Source: Thermoleophilia bacterium SCSIO 60948 (lineage in GTDB: Bacteria > Actinomycetota > Thermoleophilia > Solirubrobacterales > 70-9). From it: DNA of 64,000 nucleotides. The DNA is taken from NCBI GenBank assembly GCA_021496505.1, contig CP053031.1, positions 310,001-374,000 on the forward strand. Direction: 5' to 3'. This document shows, piece after piece, positions 31,379-40,628 of this stretch (within the stretch, counting starts at the first letter, position 1; every line of letters starts with the position of its first letter). A program made the translations under genes and the position numbers. The notes below the pieces were generated by a model that was not told where the DNA came from, ran no database searches, and saw only the letters and a program-made list of their open reading frames with translations.

Positions 31379-32704
31379 ATGAGCGAGCGCGTCTGCGTCA
31401 TCGGTGCCGGGTCCTCAGGCATCGCCGCGTGCCAGGTCTTCGGCGAGCGCGGGATCGAGTACGTGTGCTTCGAGAAGGGCTCCCACATCGGTGGCAACTG
31501 GCGCTACCGAAACGACAACGGGCAGTCCGCCGCCTACCGCTCGCTTCACATCAACACCCCCCGCTCGATGATGAGCTACCGGGCCTATCCGATGCCAGAG
31601 GACTATCCGGTCTACCCGGACCACTTCCGGATCGCGAGGTACTTCGACGACTTCGCCGATCGCTTCGGCATCCGCGAGCACATCCGCTTCCGCACCGAGG
31701 TGACCGATGCGCGTCCGCGCGGCGACGGGACCTGGAGCGTCAGCTGGCGCGACGCCGACGGCGAGGAGGGGACCGAGGAGTTCAGCGCCGTGGTCGTCGC
31801 CAACGGGCATCACTGGGACCCGCGCTGGCCCGACCCGGCCTACCCGGGCGCCGATGAGTTCACCGGCGAGCAGATGCACGCCCATGCCTACGACGAGCCG
31901 AGCCAGCTCGAGGGCAAGCGGGTGCTGGTCGTCGGGCTCGGCAACTCGGCCTGCGACATCGCGGTCGAGTCCTCGCGCCACGCCGAGCAGACCCTGCTCT
32001 CGGTCCGCACGGGCAACTGGGTGCTGCCGAAGTACCTGCTCGGCAAGCCGACCAACGACCTCAACGGGCCGGCCGCCGCGAAGGTGCCGCTGGCGGTCAA
32101 GAAGCGCGTCACGACGCGTCTGATCCGGACGGTCGTCGGCGACATGTCCGACTACGGCCTGCCCCAGCCCGAGCACAAGGTCGGTGAGCAGCACCCGACG
32201 CTGTCGAGCGACCTGCTCTCACGCCTCGGCCACGGTGAGCTCGAGGTGCGGAAGAACATCGATCGCTTCACCGGCGGCAAGGGCGTTCGGTTCACCGACG
32301 GCACGACCGACGAGGTCGACCTCGTCATCTACTGCACGGGCTACAAGATCACCTTCCCGTTCCTCGATCCCGAGATCGAGTCGGCGCCCGACAACGAGAT
32401 CAACCTCTACCGGCGCGTGGTGTCGGTCGAGAATCCCGGGCTCTACTTCGTCGGGCTGATCCAGCCGCTCGGCGCGACGATGCCGATCGCCGAGGGGCAG
32501 TCGAAGTGGATCGCGGACCTGCTCGAGGGCCAGGTCGTGCTGCCGTCGACCGATGAGATGCGAAAGGCGATGCGAGACGCCGCCGCCGCGATGCGAAAGC
32601 AGTACACGGCGTCCAAGCGCCACACGATCCAGGTCGACTTCTATCCCTACATGGCCGAGATCGAGCGCGAGCGCCGCGAGCACCGGGTCGGCCAGCCGGC
32701 CTGA
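31379..32704 (+). CDS. Flavin-containing monooxygenase (class B)
   Basis: 441 residues. Two Rossmann motifs: V-I-G-A-G-S-S-G at about residue 7 (FAD) and V-V-G-L-G-N-S-A near 182 (NADPH). The FMO/BVMO fingerprint F-x-G-x-x-x-H-x-x-x-Y is present as F-T-G-E-Q-M-H-A-H-A-Y. H-I-N-T-P and the L-P-K-Y-L region also match FMOs. It oxygenates soft nucleophiles or ketones using NADPH and O2; substrate unknown. Probably under the divergent TetR. Confidence 0.9.
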   Translation: MSERVCVIGAGSSGIAACQVFGERGIEYVCFEKGSHIGGNWRYRNDNGQSAAYRSLHINTPRSMMSYRAYPMPEDYPVYPDHFRIARYFDDFADRFGIREHIRFRTEVTDARPRGDGTWSVSWRDADGEEGTEEFSAVVVANGHHWDPRWPDPAYPGADEFTGEQMHAHAYDEPSQLEGKRVLVVGLGNSACDIAVESSRHAEQTLLSVRTGNWVLPKYLLGKPTNDLNGPAAAKVPLAVKKRVTTRLIRTVVGDMSDYGLPQPEHKVGEQHPTLSSDLLSRLGHGELEVRKNIDRFTGGKGVRFTDGTTDEVDLVIYCTGYKITFPFLDPEIESAPDNEINLYRRVVSVENPGLYFVGLIQPLGATMPIAEGQSKWIADLLEGQVVLPSTDEMRKAMRDAAAAMRKQYTASKRHTIQVDFYPYMAEIERERREHRVGQPA

Positions 32705-32847
32705 GCAATCCGTTTCGCAGGGTGTTTCGCGGGTGTGAATCCGTGTCAAACACCTAGTCGACCACTGCCCAGGTGCGGCGAGGATGTCGCCCGAGTCGCG
32801 CGCGTGGTCCGTCCCCACGCGCCGACTCGACGGCATCCGGGGGCAGC

Positions 32848-34014
32848 TTGCGGCGAGGACGTACAGATCAGGTCGATCGGGGGAGACGCTTTCGGGCGTA
32901 TCTGCTGGGGGCGCTCGCGACCGCCTGGGTCGCGCTGCCGGCCGAGGCGACGACGCGCGGTCCCCAGCCCGGCGACGGCATCGATCTCGGGATCGCCTTC
33001 ACGACCGAGGGGCTCGGGAGCGCCGAGCTCGCGAGCACGATCGAGACGCTGCGCGTCGGAGTCTCGTGGGGAGCGGTCCAGCGCAGTTGCCGGGCGATCC
33101 ACCGAGGCCGCTTCGACTGGCGGCGAAGCGACAGGACGATGCGCCGGGCGCTCGCCGCGCAGCGTCCGATCCTGCTCACGCTGGCCGGCGCGCCGCGGTG
33201 CGCCGCCGCGATCGAGCGCGGCCACGCGCATCAGCCGAAGCGCCGCTACACGGGAGAGTTCGCGACCTTCGCGGCTCGGGTCGCCGAGCGCTACGGACCC
33301 GGAGGCACCCTCACCACCGAGCTCGGCAGCTGCTGCGGGGCCACGCGGCTCGAGGTCTGGAACGAGCCGAACATCCGCAACCACTGGGCGCACCCGAGCC
33401 CCGGGAGCTACGCGCGGCTGTTCGGAGCGGTTTCGGAGCGTGTCCGCCGCAGCGCCGTGGGCGAGGGGGTCGAGCTCGTCACCGGCGGCCTCGCCGCGTC
33501 GAGCGCGACGAGCTACGCGCGGCGGCTGCTCTCGATCCGCAGCGTCCGCCGGCGCGCCGACGCGATCGGACTGCACACCTACACCCCCAGCCCCGAGCAG
33601 TCGCTCGGGCTGATCGCCGCGATCCGCCGCAGGATGAACGCCGCGGGTCGCGGCGCCACGCCGATCGTCGTCTCCGAGCACGCGTGGAGCACCTGCCCGC
33701 GACCCGCGCCCGGGCGCTATCGGGGCAAGTGCACGAGCGCCCCGAACCAGGCGACGATGCTGCGCGAGTACGTCGACGGCCTGCGACTCAGGCCGGAGCT
33801 CGGGGTCGATTCATTCCTCTGGTACACGCCGCAGGACCTCGGCCGCGAGTCCAACGCGGGCCGCTGCCCGTCATCGCCGAAGTTCTTCTACGGGCTGTTC
33901 GACCTCGCCGGGGATCCGAAACCGGCGTGGTGGGTCTGGCAGGGGCTCGTCCGCAAGCTGGGGCCTTCGAGGATGGAGCCGGTCGAGCGCCACCGCCAAC
34001 GGGGCTGCGGATGA
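32848..34014 (+). CDS. Secreted clan GH-A-like glycoside hydrolase, paralogue 1
   Basis: 388 residues from a TTG at 32848, chosen for the upstream CCGGGGG and the typical signal peptide it gives (Arg-rich start, A-Y-L-L-G-A-L-A-T-A core, cleavage near P-A-E-A); GTG at 32773 is an alternative. TIM-barrel marks: V-W-N-E-P-N with the acid/base Glu (codon 33364) and V-V-S-E-H-A-W with the nucleophile Glu (codon 33676), then F-L-W-Y-T-P-Q-D. Conserved cysteines suggest disulfides. It is the first of three tandem paralogues; substrate unknown, presumably a surface or environmental glycan. Confidence 0.82.
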   Translation: MRRGRTDQVDRGRRFRAYLLGALATAWVALPAEATTRGPQPGDGIDLGIAFTTEGLGSAELASTIETLRVGVSWGAVQRSCRAIHRGRFDWRRSDRTMRRALAAQRPILLTLAGAPRCAAAIERGHAHQPKRRYTGEFATFAARVAERYGPGGTLTTELGSCCGATRLEVWNEPNIRNHWAHPSPGSYARLFGAVSERVRRSAVGEGVELVTGGLAASSATSYARRLLSIRSVRRRADAIGLHTYTPSPEQSLGLIAAIRRRMNAAGRGATPIVVSEHAWSTCPRPAPGRYRGKCTSAPNQATMLREYVDGLRLRPELGVDSFLWYTPQDLGRESNAGRCPSSPKFFYGLFDLAGDPKPAWWVWQGLVRKLGPSRMEPVERHRQRGCG

Positions 34015-34054
34015 GCGCGGTCAAGCGCCGGTCTCGCGACGCCGAAGGAGGGAC

Positions 34055-34546
34055 ATGACCAGCTCAGCTCGGCGGCGCCTGCCGCAAGCGCTCCTCGCCA
34101 TCGTCGCCTGCGTCCTCGCGACGCTCGGCCTCGGCCTCGCGAGCGCCGTGGGCGGTCCCGCGAGCCCGGTCGTGCCGACCGGCACCACCGGTCCCGGGCC
34201 CGATCCCGACCCCGAGCTGACGGCGAGGCCCGGCAAGGGACGCGAGGGTGATCGCGGCACGCGTGTGGTCAGGGTCAAGCTTCGCCTCAGCGCGCCGATG
34301 GCCGCCGACGGCGACGTCACCTACAAGCTGGTGCCTGGCAGTGCGAAGCGCGGCAAGGACTTCAAGGGCCGCGGCGGCAAGGTGCGCCTGCGCGCCGGCC
34401 AGACGAAGGCGAAGCTGCCGGTGAAGGTCCGCGGTGACCGCCGGCACGAGCGAAAGCGCGAGCGACTGGGCGTCAAGCTCACCAAGTCCTCGGGCGTCAC
34501 GATCGTCAGGTCGCGCTCGAGCGTCACGATCATCGACGACGACTGA
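34055..34546 (+). CDS. Secreted Calx-beta-like domain protein
   Basis: 163 residues, ATG with a strong AAGGAGGG upstream. A signal peptide (A-L-L-A-I-V-A-C-V-L-A-T core) and a Pro/Gly/Thr-rich linker (about 36-65) precede one Calx-beta-like unit: V-V-R-V-K-L-R-L-S-A-P, D-G-D-V-T-Y, A-K-R-G-K-D-F, K-V-R-L-R-A-G-Q, and the end V-T-I-I-D-D-D. Highly basic in the middle. Such domains can bind calcium and occur in adhesins. It sits between glycosidase paralogues 1 and 2 in the same direction. Confidence 0.75.
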   Translation: MTSSARRRLPQALLAIVACVLATLGLGLASAVGGPASPVVPTGTTGPGPDPDPELTARPGKGREGDRGTRVVRVKLRLSAPMAADGDVTYKLVPGSAKRGKDFKGRGGKVRLRAGQTKAKLPVKVRGDRRHERKRERLGVKLTKSSGVTIVRSRSSVTIIDDD

Positions 34547-34620
34547 GCCGTGCCGCGGCCGGTCGGCCGCGAGGTAGCCTGCCACGCGTCACGAAGTACC
34601 TCGAGCGAGGAGCCACACCC

Positions 34621-35757
34621 TTGCGCGCGAAAGTCCGCCTCACCCTGCTCAGCCTCCTCGCCCTCGCCGGGCTCGTCGCGTTCTCCGGCGCGCCCGCCAG
34701 CGGACAGGGGGGTGAGGCCGACCCGGATCTCGGAATCGTCTTCGAGTCCGACGGCCCGCGGATCGCCGGCTTCGGACCGGTCGTCGACCTCGTCCGCGGC
34801 CGTGCCTCGTGGGAGCGCGTTCAGCCGAGCTGCCGGGCGATCAAGCGCGGCACCTACGACTGGGAGCGCACCGACAACGTCATCGGCAACTTTCTCGCGA
34901 CCGACAAGCCGATTCTCCTGACGCTCCGCGGCGCTCCGCCCTGCGCCGCCGAGAAGGCACACGGCGATTCGTTCCAGCCCAAGCGCGAGTACTGGGACGA
35001 GTTCGCCGAGTTCGCCCGCCGGGTGATGGTGCGCTACGGGCCGGGCGGCAGCGTGACGCTCGCGTCCGGCAGCCTCGGCGGCGGCGTCACCGAGCTCGAG
35101 GTCTGGAACGAGCCGAACATCCGCGACTCCTGGGCACGACCTGACGCGAAGGTCTATTCGAAGTTCCTCGCCAAGGTGAGCGAAACCGTCCGCGCGACAC
35201 CGCAGGCGACCGGCGTCGATGTCCTCGTTGGCGGTCTCGCGGCCGTGAAGGCGAAGGAGTTCGTGCGCGACCTCTACAAGGTCCCGGGCGTCGAGGACGA
35301 CTTCGACGCGCTCGGCCTCCACACCTACTCGCCGACGCCGCGCGAGTCGCTCGCGATCGTCCGCACGACCCGCGCGCAGATGAACCGCGCCGGCGACGGC
35401 GACACCCCGATCGCGATCTCCGAGCACGCCTGGAGCACGTGCGCGAAGCCGTCCCCGAACCGCTTCCGCGGCAAGTGCACGACGGTGCCCGCTCAGGCGA
35501 AGAAGCTCCAGGGCTACGTCAACGGCCTGCGCGCCGACCCCTCGCTCGGGGTCTCCTCGTTCCTCTGGTACACGCCGCAGGACATCGCCAAGCCCTCGAA
35601 CGAGCGTCGCTGCCCGACATCGCCGAAGTTCAACTACGGCTTCTTCACCCTCGAGGGCGACCCCAAGCCCTCGTGGGACGTCTGGCAGAGCCTCGTCGGC
35701 GCATCAGGTCCAGAGTCGCTCGGACCGGTCGGCAAGCATCGCCAAGGCGGGTGCTGA
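34621..35757 (+). CDS. Secreted clan GH-A-like glycoside hydrolase, paralogue 2
   Basis: 378 residues from TTG, with GAGGAG eight bases upstream and a Sec signal (V-R-L-T-L-L-S-L-L-A-L-A core). It parallels paralogue 1 throughout: P-S-C-R-A-I-K-R-G, P-I-L-L-T-L-R-G-A-P-P-C-A-A-E, acid/base E in V-W-N-E-P-N-I, nucleophile E in A-I-S-E-H-A-W-S-T-C and S-F-L-W-Y-T-P-Q-D. Catalytic residues are intact, so active hydrolysis or transglycosylation is expected outside the cell. Substrate unknown. Confidence 0.85.
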   Translation: MRAKVRLTLLSLLALAGLVAFSGAPASGQGGEADPDLGIVFESDGPRIAGFGPVVDLVRGRASWERVQPSCRAIKRGTYDWERTDNVIGNFLATDKPILLTLRGAPPCAAEKAHGDSFQPKREYWDEFAEFARRVMVRYGPGGSVTLASGSLGGGVTELEVWNEPNIRDSWARPDAKVYSKFLAKVSETVRATPQATGVDVLVGGLAAVKAKEFVRDLYKVPGVEDDFDALGLHTYSPTPRESLAIVRTTRAQMNRAGDGDTPIAISEHAWSTCAKPSPNRFRGKCTTVPAQAKKLQGYVNGLRADPSLGVSSFLWYTPQDIAKPSNERRCPTSPKFNYGFFTLEGDPKPSWDVWQSLVGASGPESLGPVGKHRQGGC

Positions 35758-35832
35758 GCACGTCGGAGGGATGGTGAAGTCCCTCCCCTGGGGTGGCCTC
35801 GAAGGCCGCCCGCCGCGCTTGACTCGGCTCCC

Positions 35833-37020
35833 ATGCCGACCGACCTTCGCCGCCGCGCCCTCGGCGCGCTCACGCTCGCTCTCCTCGCCACGCTGATCGG
35901 CGCCGGCTGCGGCACCGCGAAGGGCGACGGGACGGGCGGGCGCTCCGCGCAGGCCGGGGAGGACGGGCTCGAGCTCGGGATCGTCCTGCCGAGCGACTTC
36001 ACCGCGACCGAGCAGCTCGCGCCGGCGCTCGACGTCGCGCGGGTTCGGATCGTCTGGAACCGCGCGCAGCCGAACTGCCGTCTGATCCGTCGTGGCGAGT
36101 ACCGCTGGGGCGCGCTCGATCGCGACCTCGGCCGGTTCACCGGACGCGGCGTGCCGCTCGTCGTGACGATCCGCGGCACCCCTGACTGCGCGGCCGAGAA
36201 GCTCGACGGCGAGGCGCGGGAGCCGAAACCGAAGTACCGCGACGACTTCGCGCGCTTCGCAGCGCGCGCGGCGGTCCGCTACGGGCCCGAGGCCGAGCGC
36301 GGAGGCGCTGACGGCTGCTGTGGCATCGAGCAGCTCGAGATCTGGAACGAGCCGAACATCCAGGCGGGCTGGTCGAAGCCGAACGGGCGCGAGTACGGAC
36401 GCTTCCTCGAGCTCGTCTCGCGCAAGGTCCGCGCCGCGGACACCGGAGGGGAGATCCGAATCGTCAGCGGTGGACTGGCCGCGGCCGAGGCGGTGCGATT
36501 CACGCGCGAGATGTTCTCGCTGCGCGGGATCGAAGCGGCGTTCGACGACTACGGCCTCCACACCTACAACCCGACCCCGGAGGCGGCGCTGAAGCTCGTC
36601 GCGGGGGTGAGGCGTCAGATCGAGCGCTCGGGTGAGAGCACGCCGATCGCGATCACCGAGCACGGCTGGAGCACGTGCCCACGGCCATCGAAGACGTTCA
36701 ACCGCGGCAAGTGCACCACGCCGGGTGGGCAGGCGTCGATGCTCGCCGACTACGTCGCGGGCCTGCGCGAGCGCCAGGGGCTCGGCGTCGACAAGTTCCT
36801 CTGGTACACGCCGCAGGACGTCGCCCGGAGCTCGAACGCCAAGCGCTGCCCGACCTCGCCGAAGTACTGGTACGGGTTCTTCGACCGCGAGGGAGCGGCG
36901 AAGTCCTCGTGGGAGCGCTGGGTCGAGCTGATCGGCGGGGGCGACGCGGCGCCGAGCGAGTTGCCGCCAACGGCGCGAGGGACGTTGCGGAACTGCGACG
37001 GCGACAAGCTGTCGGACTGA
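35833..37020 (+). CDS. Lipoprotein clan GH-A-like glycoside hydrolase, paralogue 3
   Basis: 395 residues. Unlike its two neighbours it has a lipobox, L-I-G-A-G-C, at the end of the signal peptide, so it should stay anchored on the membrane. Core motifs repeat those of the other two: P-N-C-R-L-I-R-R-G, I-W-N-E-P-N-I, A-I-T-E-H-G-W-S-T-C, F-L-W-Y-T-P-Q-D, with C-C-G near the barrel as in paralogue 1. Tandem duplication with division into secreted and anchored forms is likely. It converges with a TetR gene. Confidence 0.85.
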   Translation: MPTDLRRRALGALTLALLATLIGAGCGTAKGDGTGGRSAQAGEDGLELGIVLPSDFTATEQLAPALDVARVRIVWNRAQPNCRLIRRGEYRWGALDRDLGRFTGRGVPLVVTIRGTPDCAAEKLDGEAREPKPKYRDDFARFAARAAVRYGPEAERGGADGCCGIEQLEIWNEPNIQAGWSKPNGREYGRFLELVSRKVRAADTGGEIRIVSGGLAAAEAVRFTREMFSLRGIEAAFDDYGLHTYNPTPEAALKLVAGVRRQIERSGESTPIAITEHGWSTCPRPSKTFNRGKCTTPGGQASMLADYVAGLRERQGLGVDKFLWYTPQDVARSSNAKRCPTSPKYWYGFFDREGAAKSSWERWVELIGGGDAAPSELPPTARGTLRNCDGDKLSD

Positions 37021-37035
37021 GCGGACGTAGATCGG

Positions 37036-37638
37036 TCAGTCCGAGCCGGCCCGGGCTCGCTCGAGCGCGAGGCGCAGGTGCGCCGACAACCCGTCGCGCC
37101 AGCCCTCCGGCGGATCGTTGCCGAGGCTCGCGTAGACGAGCATGAACTGCATCAGCAGTGTCGCCGCGATCGCCAGCTCTGCCTCGGCGTCGGCTGCCGG
37201 TTCTTGCCCGGCGTCGCGGATGCCGGCGAGGCTGCGGGCGACGATCGTCCTGTGCGAGGCGTCGAGCCACTGCGACTGCTCGTGCGGGTGCACGGCCAAC
37301 GCTGTTATCTCGAGGAAGCGCTGACAGCGCGCAAAACGCTCCTCGCACTCGAAGATGAAGTCCTCCATCGCCGGCCCGTCGGACGGGTCGATCACCCCCA
37401 GGCCGCCGACAAGCTCGATCAACCCCTCGGTCTCGTGGCCGGCGATCTCGCGGTAGAGCTCGGCCTTGCTCTCGAAGTGCAGGTAGAACGTCGTCCGCCC
37501 GACCTCGGCGCGGCGCGAGACCTCGTCGACCGTGATCTCCTCGTAGGAGAGCGTCTCGAGGAGATCGCGAGCGGCGGAGACGAGTCGCTCTCGCGTCTCC
37601 CTCGCCTGATCTTCTCGGGCCACGGTGCCCCCGGTCAT
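37036..37638 (-). CDS. TetR-family transcriptional regulator
   Basis: 200 residues from the ATG at 37638, supported by AAGGGGGAT upstream. Helix-turn-helix: L-E-T-L-S-Y-E-E-I-T-V-D-E-V-S-R-R-A-E-V-G-R-T-T-F-Y. The effector domain is helical with a hydrophobic C-terminal helix. It resembles the TetR at 30362-30982. Its targets are not evident; the glycosidase genes converge on it and the polysaccharide genes lie upstream in the other direction. Confidence 0.88.
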   Translation of the reverse strand: MTGGTVAREDQARETRERLVSAARDLLETLSYEEITVDEVSRRAEVGRTTFYLHFESKAELYREIAGHETEGLIELVGGLGVIDPSDGPAMEDFIFECEERFARCQRFLEITALAVHPHEQSQWLDASHRTIVARSLAGIRDAGQEPAADAEAELAIAATLLMQFMLVYASLGNDPPEGWRDGLSAHLRLALERARAGSD

Positions 37639-38008
37639 CGGCCGATCCCCCTTCGGTCGAGACGAAGCTAACGGGTCGCGGATACCGGTGACTCCACTTA
37701 GCGCCGCGCGCCGCCGGGCGGGAGCACGCCCAAGATGGTCGTCACAGTCCAAACGCGGATGGCTAAAGGTCCCCCGGCGATCTGCCGATTAGATTCGGAG
37801 CGGTGATCGGGAGGTCAACGGTTTTCCGGCTACGAGAAGTAGTTCCGATCGAACCTTCTGGCCCGTGGTGCGGTTCGGAAACACTATGGTTGACGGTCCG
37901 TTCAGTCATGCGCCTGCGGTACCGGCGCAAGATGCCTGAACACTTGGTATTTGTAGAGCACCGCTTCAACCGATCAGTTGAAGCGATCTCCACCGATCGC
38001 CCCAAAAA
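37639..38008. promoter_or_regulatory. 370-bp regulatory gap before the polysaccharide locus
   Basis: AT-richer than the flanks. It contains a perfect inverted repeat GCTTCAAC-N6-GTTGAAGC (37963-37984), ending 24 bp before the sugar-transferase start, and a TTGACG (37890-37895) that could be a -35 element without an obvious partner. Likely the main promoter/operator region for the locus; no gene was recognised. Confidence 0.5.
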
Positions 38009-39535
38009 GTGCCGGAAACGACCGATATTGAGAAGCCCGGGGCCGCGCGTCAGCCTCTCTTTCGAAGGTTCTCAACGCGTTTGACGTCGCCGGCGACACC
38101 GCCGGCCGAACGGTCCGCACGGCGCTTTGCTCTGCTGCAGCGGGTCCGCCTTGCGAGCAATACGCGGCCGTACTACATGCGTCGCGTCCTGGCGGGCTCG
38201 GACATCGCTGCGGTCGCGAGCTCTTTCATCGCCTGCGCGCTCCTCGAGCGCGTCACGAGCTTCCAGGCGTCGCCCGACAATCCGTGGCTCGTCCTGCCCC
38301 TCGCCCTCGTCGCCTGGACGTTTCTCGCGGGGATCACGGCGATGTACCACGTCGACGACCGCCGGATCGACTGTTCGAGCTCAGAGGAGATGTTCCCGGT
38401 CGCGCAGCTGGTCGCGCTGTGGATCTGGATCGTGCTTGGCGCAGACGCGCTCTTGACCCCGAACGGTGCCCCAACCGTAACGGCTGCGATAACCCTCGGA
38501 CTGGTGGCGGCCCCGATGATCCTTCTGTTCCGCGCCGCCTCACGGCGCTGGGCATACCGCCGCAGCTGGTACCGCCAGTCGGCTCTGATCGTGGGAACGC
38601 ACGTCGACTGCGAGCGCGTGCGACGAACTCTCGCTAGGCACCCGGAGTACGCGGTGGCGATCGCTGGCGAGCTTCATCCGACTGCGAGCAGCGACCCCGA
38701 CTCGAGCGTCCCGAGCCTCATCGACTTCATGGCCGATCACGAGGTCGACCGCGTGATCTTCGCGAGTAACTACGAAGGCCTTGACGAGCGCACCGGTGCT
38801 CTCCGCTTCTTGGCCGAACGCGGCGTCAAAGTCGACCTGGTCCCGGGCGACTCCGATGCGTTCCGTCACGATGCCGAACTTCACCACATTGAGGGACTGC
38901 CGCTACTGACCCTCCCGAACACGAACCGGGCGCGTTCGGCCGAAGCGATCAAGCGATTCGTCGACCTCGGGGCTGCATCCGTCGGCCTCGTGCTGCTGAG
39001 TCCCGTATTCCTCGTCTCGGCCGCCGCGATCAAGCTTGGCAGTCGAGGACCCGTCCTCTTCCGCCAGACCCGTGTGGGAAAGGGGGGCGAGCCCTTCGAG
39101 GTCCTCAAATTCCGGACCATGGTCGCTGACGCCGAAGAGCGTAAGGCCGGGCTCGATCAGATGAACACGCGCACCGACGGAATGTTCAAGATCTCAGACG
39201 ACCCGCGGATCACCGGCGCCGGCAATTCCCTTCGCAAGTACTCGCTCGACGAGCTACCGCAGCTCATCAACGTGTTGCGAGGCGAGATGAGTCTCGTTGG
39301 ACCGCGACCGCTCATCCCGGAGGAGAGCGTCCTGGTGAGCGCTCATTTCCGTGCCCGGTTTGATGTCCGTCCGGGGATCACCGGTCCGTGGCAGGTTCTC
39401 GGCCGCAGCGATATTCCCTTCGATGACATGGTGAAGCTCGACTACACCTATGTCATCAATTGGACCCTCGTCGAGGACCTGAAGCTGATGGCGCGAACGG
39501 TCGGCGCCATGGGCGGCGGCCGCGGCGCTTACTGA
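38009..39535 (+). CDS. Polyprenyl-phosphate sugar-1-phosphate transferase (priming transferase)
   Basis: 508 residues from GTG without a clear ribosome site. About four TM helices (residues 65-185) and a cytosolic nucleotide-binding-like region (about 190-300) precede the bacterial sugar transferase domain: an amphipathic re-entrant helix ([10 protein letters not shown]), [38 protein letters not shown] and R-P-G-I-T-G-P-W-Q. It moves a sugar-1-phosphate onto undecaprenyl phosphate, starting repeat-unit synthesis. First gene of the locus. Confidence 0.93.
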   Translation: MPETTDIEKPGAARQPLFRRFSTRLTSPATPPAERSARRFALLQRVRLASNTRPYYMRRVLAGSDIAAVASSFIACALLERVTSFQASPDNPWLVLPLALVAWTFLAGITAMYHVDDRRIDCSSSEEMFPVAQLVALWIWIVLGADALLTPNGAPTVTAAITLGLVAAPMILLFRAASRRWAYRRSWYRQSALIVGTHVDCERVRRTLARHPEYAVAIAGELHPTASSDPDSSVPSLIDFMADHEVDRVIFASNYEGLDERTGALRFLAERGVKVDLVPGDSDAFRHDAELHHIEGLPLLTLPNTNRARSAEAIKRFVDLGAASVGLVLLSPVFLVSAAAIKLGSRGPVLFRQTRVGKGGEPFEVLKFRTMVADAEERKAGLDQMNTRTDGMFKISDDPRITGAGNSLRKYSLDELPQLINVLRGEMSLVGPRPLIPEESVLVSAHFRARFDVRPGITGPWQVLGRSDIPFDDMVKLDYTYVINWTLVEDLKLMARTVGAMGGGRGAY

Positions 39536-39548
39536 CGCTCGAAGTCAG

Positions 39549-40628
39549 ATGCGTCTCAAGGGCCTGATCCTCTCCGGCGGCGCCGGCACGCGCCTGCGCC
39601 CGATCACCCACACCTCCGCGAAGCAGCTCGTCCCGGTGGCCAACAAGCCCGTGCTCTTCTACGGGATCGAGGCGCTGGTCGACGCGGGCGTCACCGAGAT
39701 CGCGATCGTGATCGCGCCGCAGACCGGCGAGGAGATCCGCGAGGCGGTCGGTGACGGCTCCGAGTTCGGCGCCCGGATCACCTGGATCGTCCAGGACGCC
39801 CCGCGCGGGCTCGCCCACGCGGTGCTCTGCGCGGAGGAGTTCGCGGGCTCAGATCCGATCTGCATGTACCTGGGCGACAACCTGCTTCGCGACGGGATCA
39901 GAGAGCTCGCCGACTCCTTCCGCGGCTCGGAGCCCGACGCCTCGATCCTGCTCACCCGCGTCCCCGACCCCGAGCACTACGGCGTCGCCGAGCTCGACGA
40001 GACCGGCGAGCGCGTCGTCTCACTCGTCGAAAAGCCCGCCGACCCGCCGTCTGACATGGCGCTCGTCGGCGTCTATCTGTTCGGCCCGGCGATCTTCGAG
40101 GCCGCCAAGGCCATCGAGCCCTCCGGGCGCGGCGAGCTCGAGATCACAGACGCGATCCAGCGCCTGATCGACTCCGGCCGCCGCGTCGAGTCCCACACCG
40201 TCTCTGGCTGGTGGAAGGACACGGGCCAGCTCGGCGACATGCTCGAGGCAAACCGCCTCGTCCTCTCTGACATCGAGCGCTCCACCGAGGGCGCCGAGCT
40301 CATCGACTCCAAGCTCGAGGGCCCGGTCCGCATCGATCCGGGCGCTCGCGTCGAGCGCTCGCTTATCAGAGGCCCCGCGGTGATCGGATCGGGCGCTCGG
40401 ATCATCGACGCCTACGTCGGCCCCTACACCTCGATCGCGAGCGACTGCGTCGTCTCAGCGGCCGAGGTCGAGCACTCGATCCTGCTCGCCGGCTCGCGGA
40501 TCGAGGACGTCTCGACCCGCGTCGAGGCCAGCCTGCTCGGCCGCGACGCCCGCCTGGCGCAGTCCGAGCGGCGGCCGCGGACGATCCGCACGATCCTCGG
40601 CGATCGCTCTGAGGTCGAGGTCTCGTGA
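39549..40628 (+). CDS. rmlA: Glucose-1-phosphate thymidylyltransferase (long form)
   Basis: 359 residues. Nucleotidyltransferase core G-L-I-L-S-G-G-A-G-T-R-L-R-P at residues 5-18, K-Q-L-V-P-V-A-N-K-P, Y-L-G-D-N and V-E-K-P. The C-terminal about 110 residues are a left-handed beta-helix (repeated hexapeptides V-I-G-S-G-A-R), as in the actinobacterial and archaeal long RmlA type. It makes dTDP-glucose from dTTP and glucose-1-phosphate. Overlaps rmlB by 4 bp (GTGA). Confidence 0.92.
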   Translation: MRLKGLILSGGAGTRLRPITHTSAKQLVPVANKPVLFYGIEALVDAGVTEIAIVIAPQTGEEIREAVGDGSEFGARITWIVQDAPRGLAHAVLCAEEFAGSDPICMYLGDNLLRDGIRELADSFRGSEPDASILLTRVPDPEHYGVAELDETGERVVSLVEKPADPPSDMALVGVYLFGPAIFEAAKAIEPSGRGELEITDAIQRLIDSGRRVESHTVSGWWKDTGQLGDMLEANRLVLSDIERSTEGAELIDSKLEGPVRIDPGARVERSLIRGPAVIGSGARIIDAYVGPYTSIASDCVVSAAEVEHSILLAGSRIEDVSTRVEASLLGRDARLAQSERRPRTIRTILGDRSEVEVS

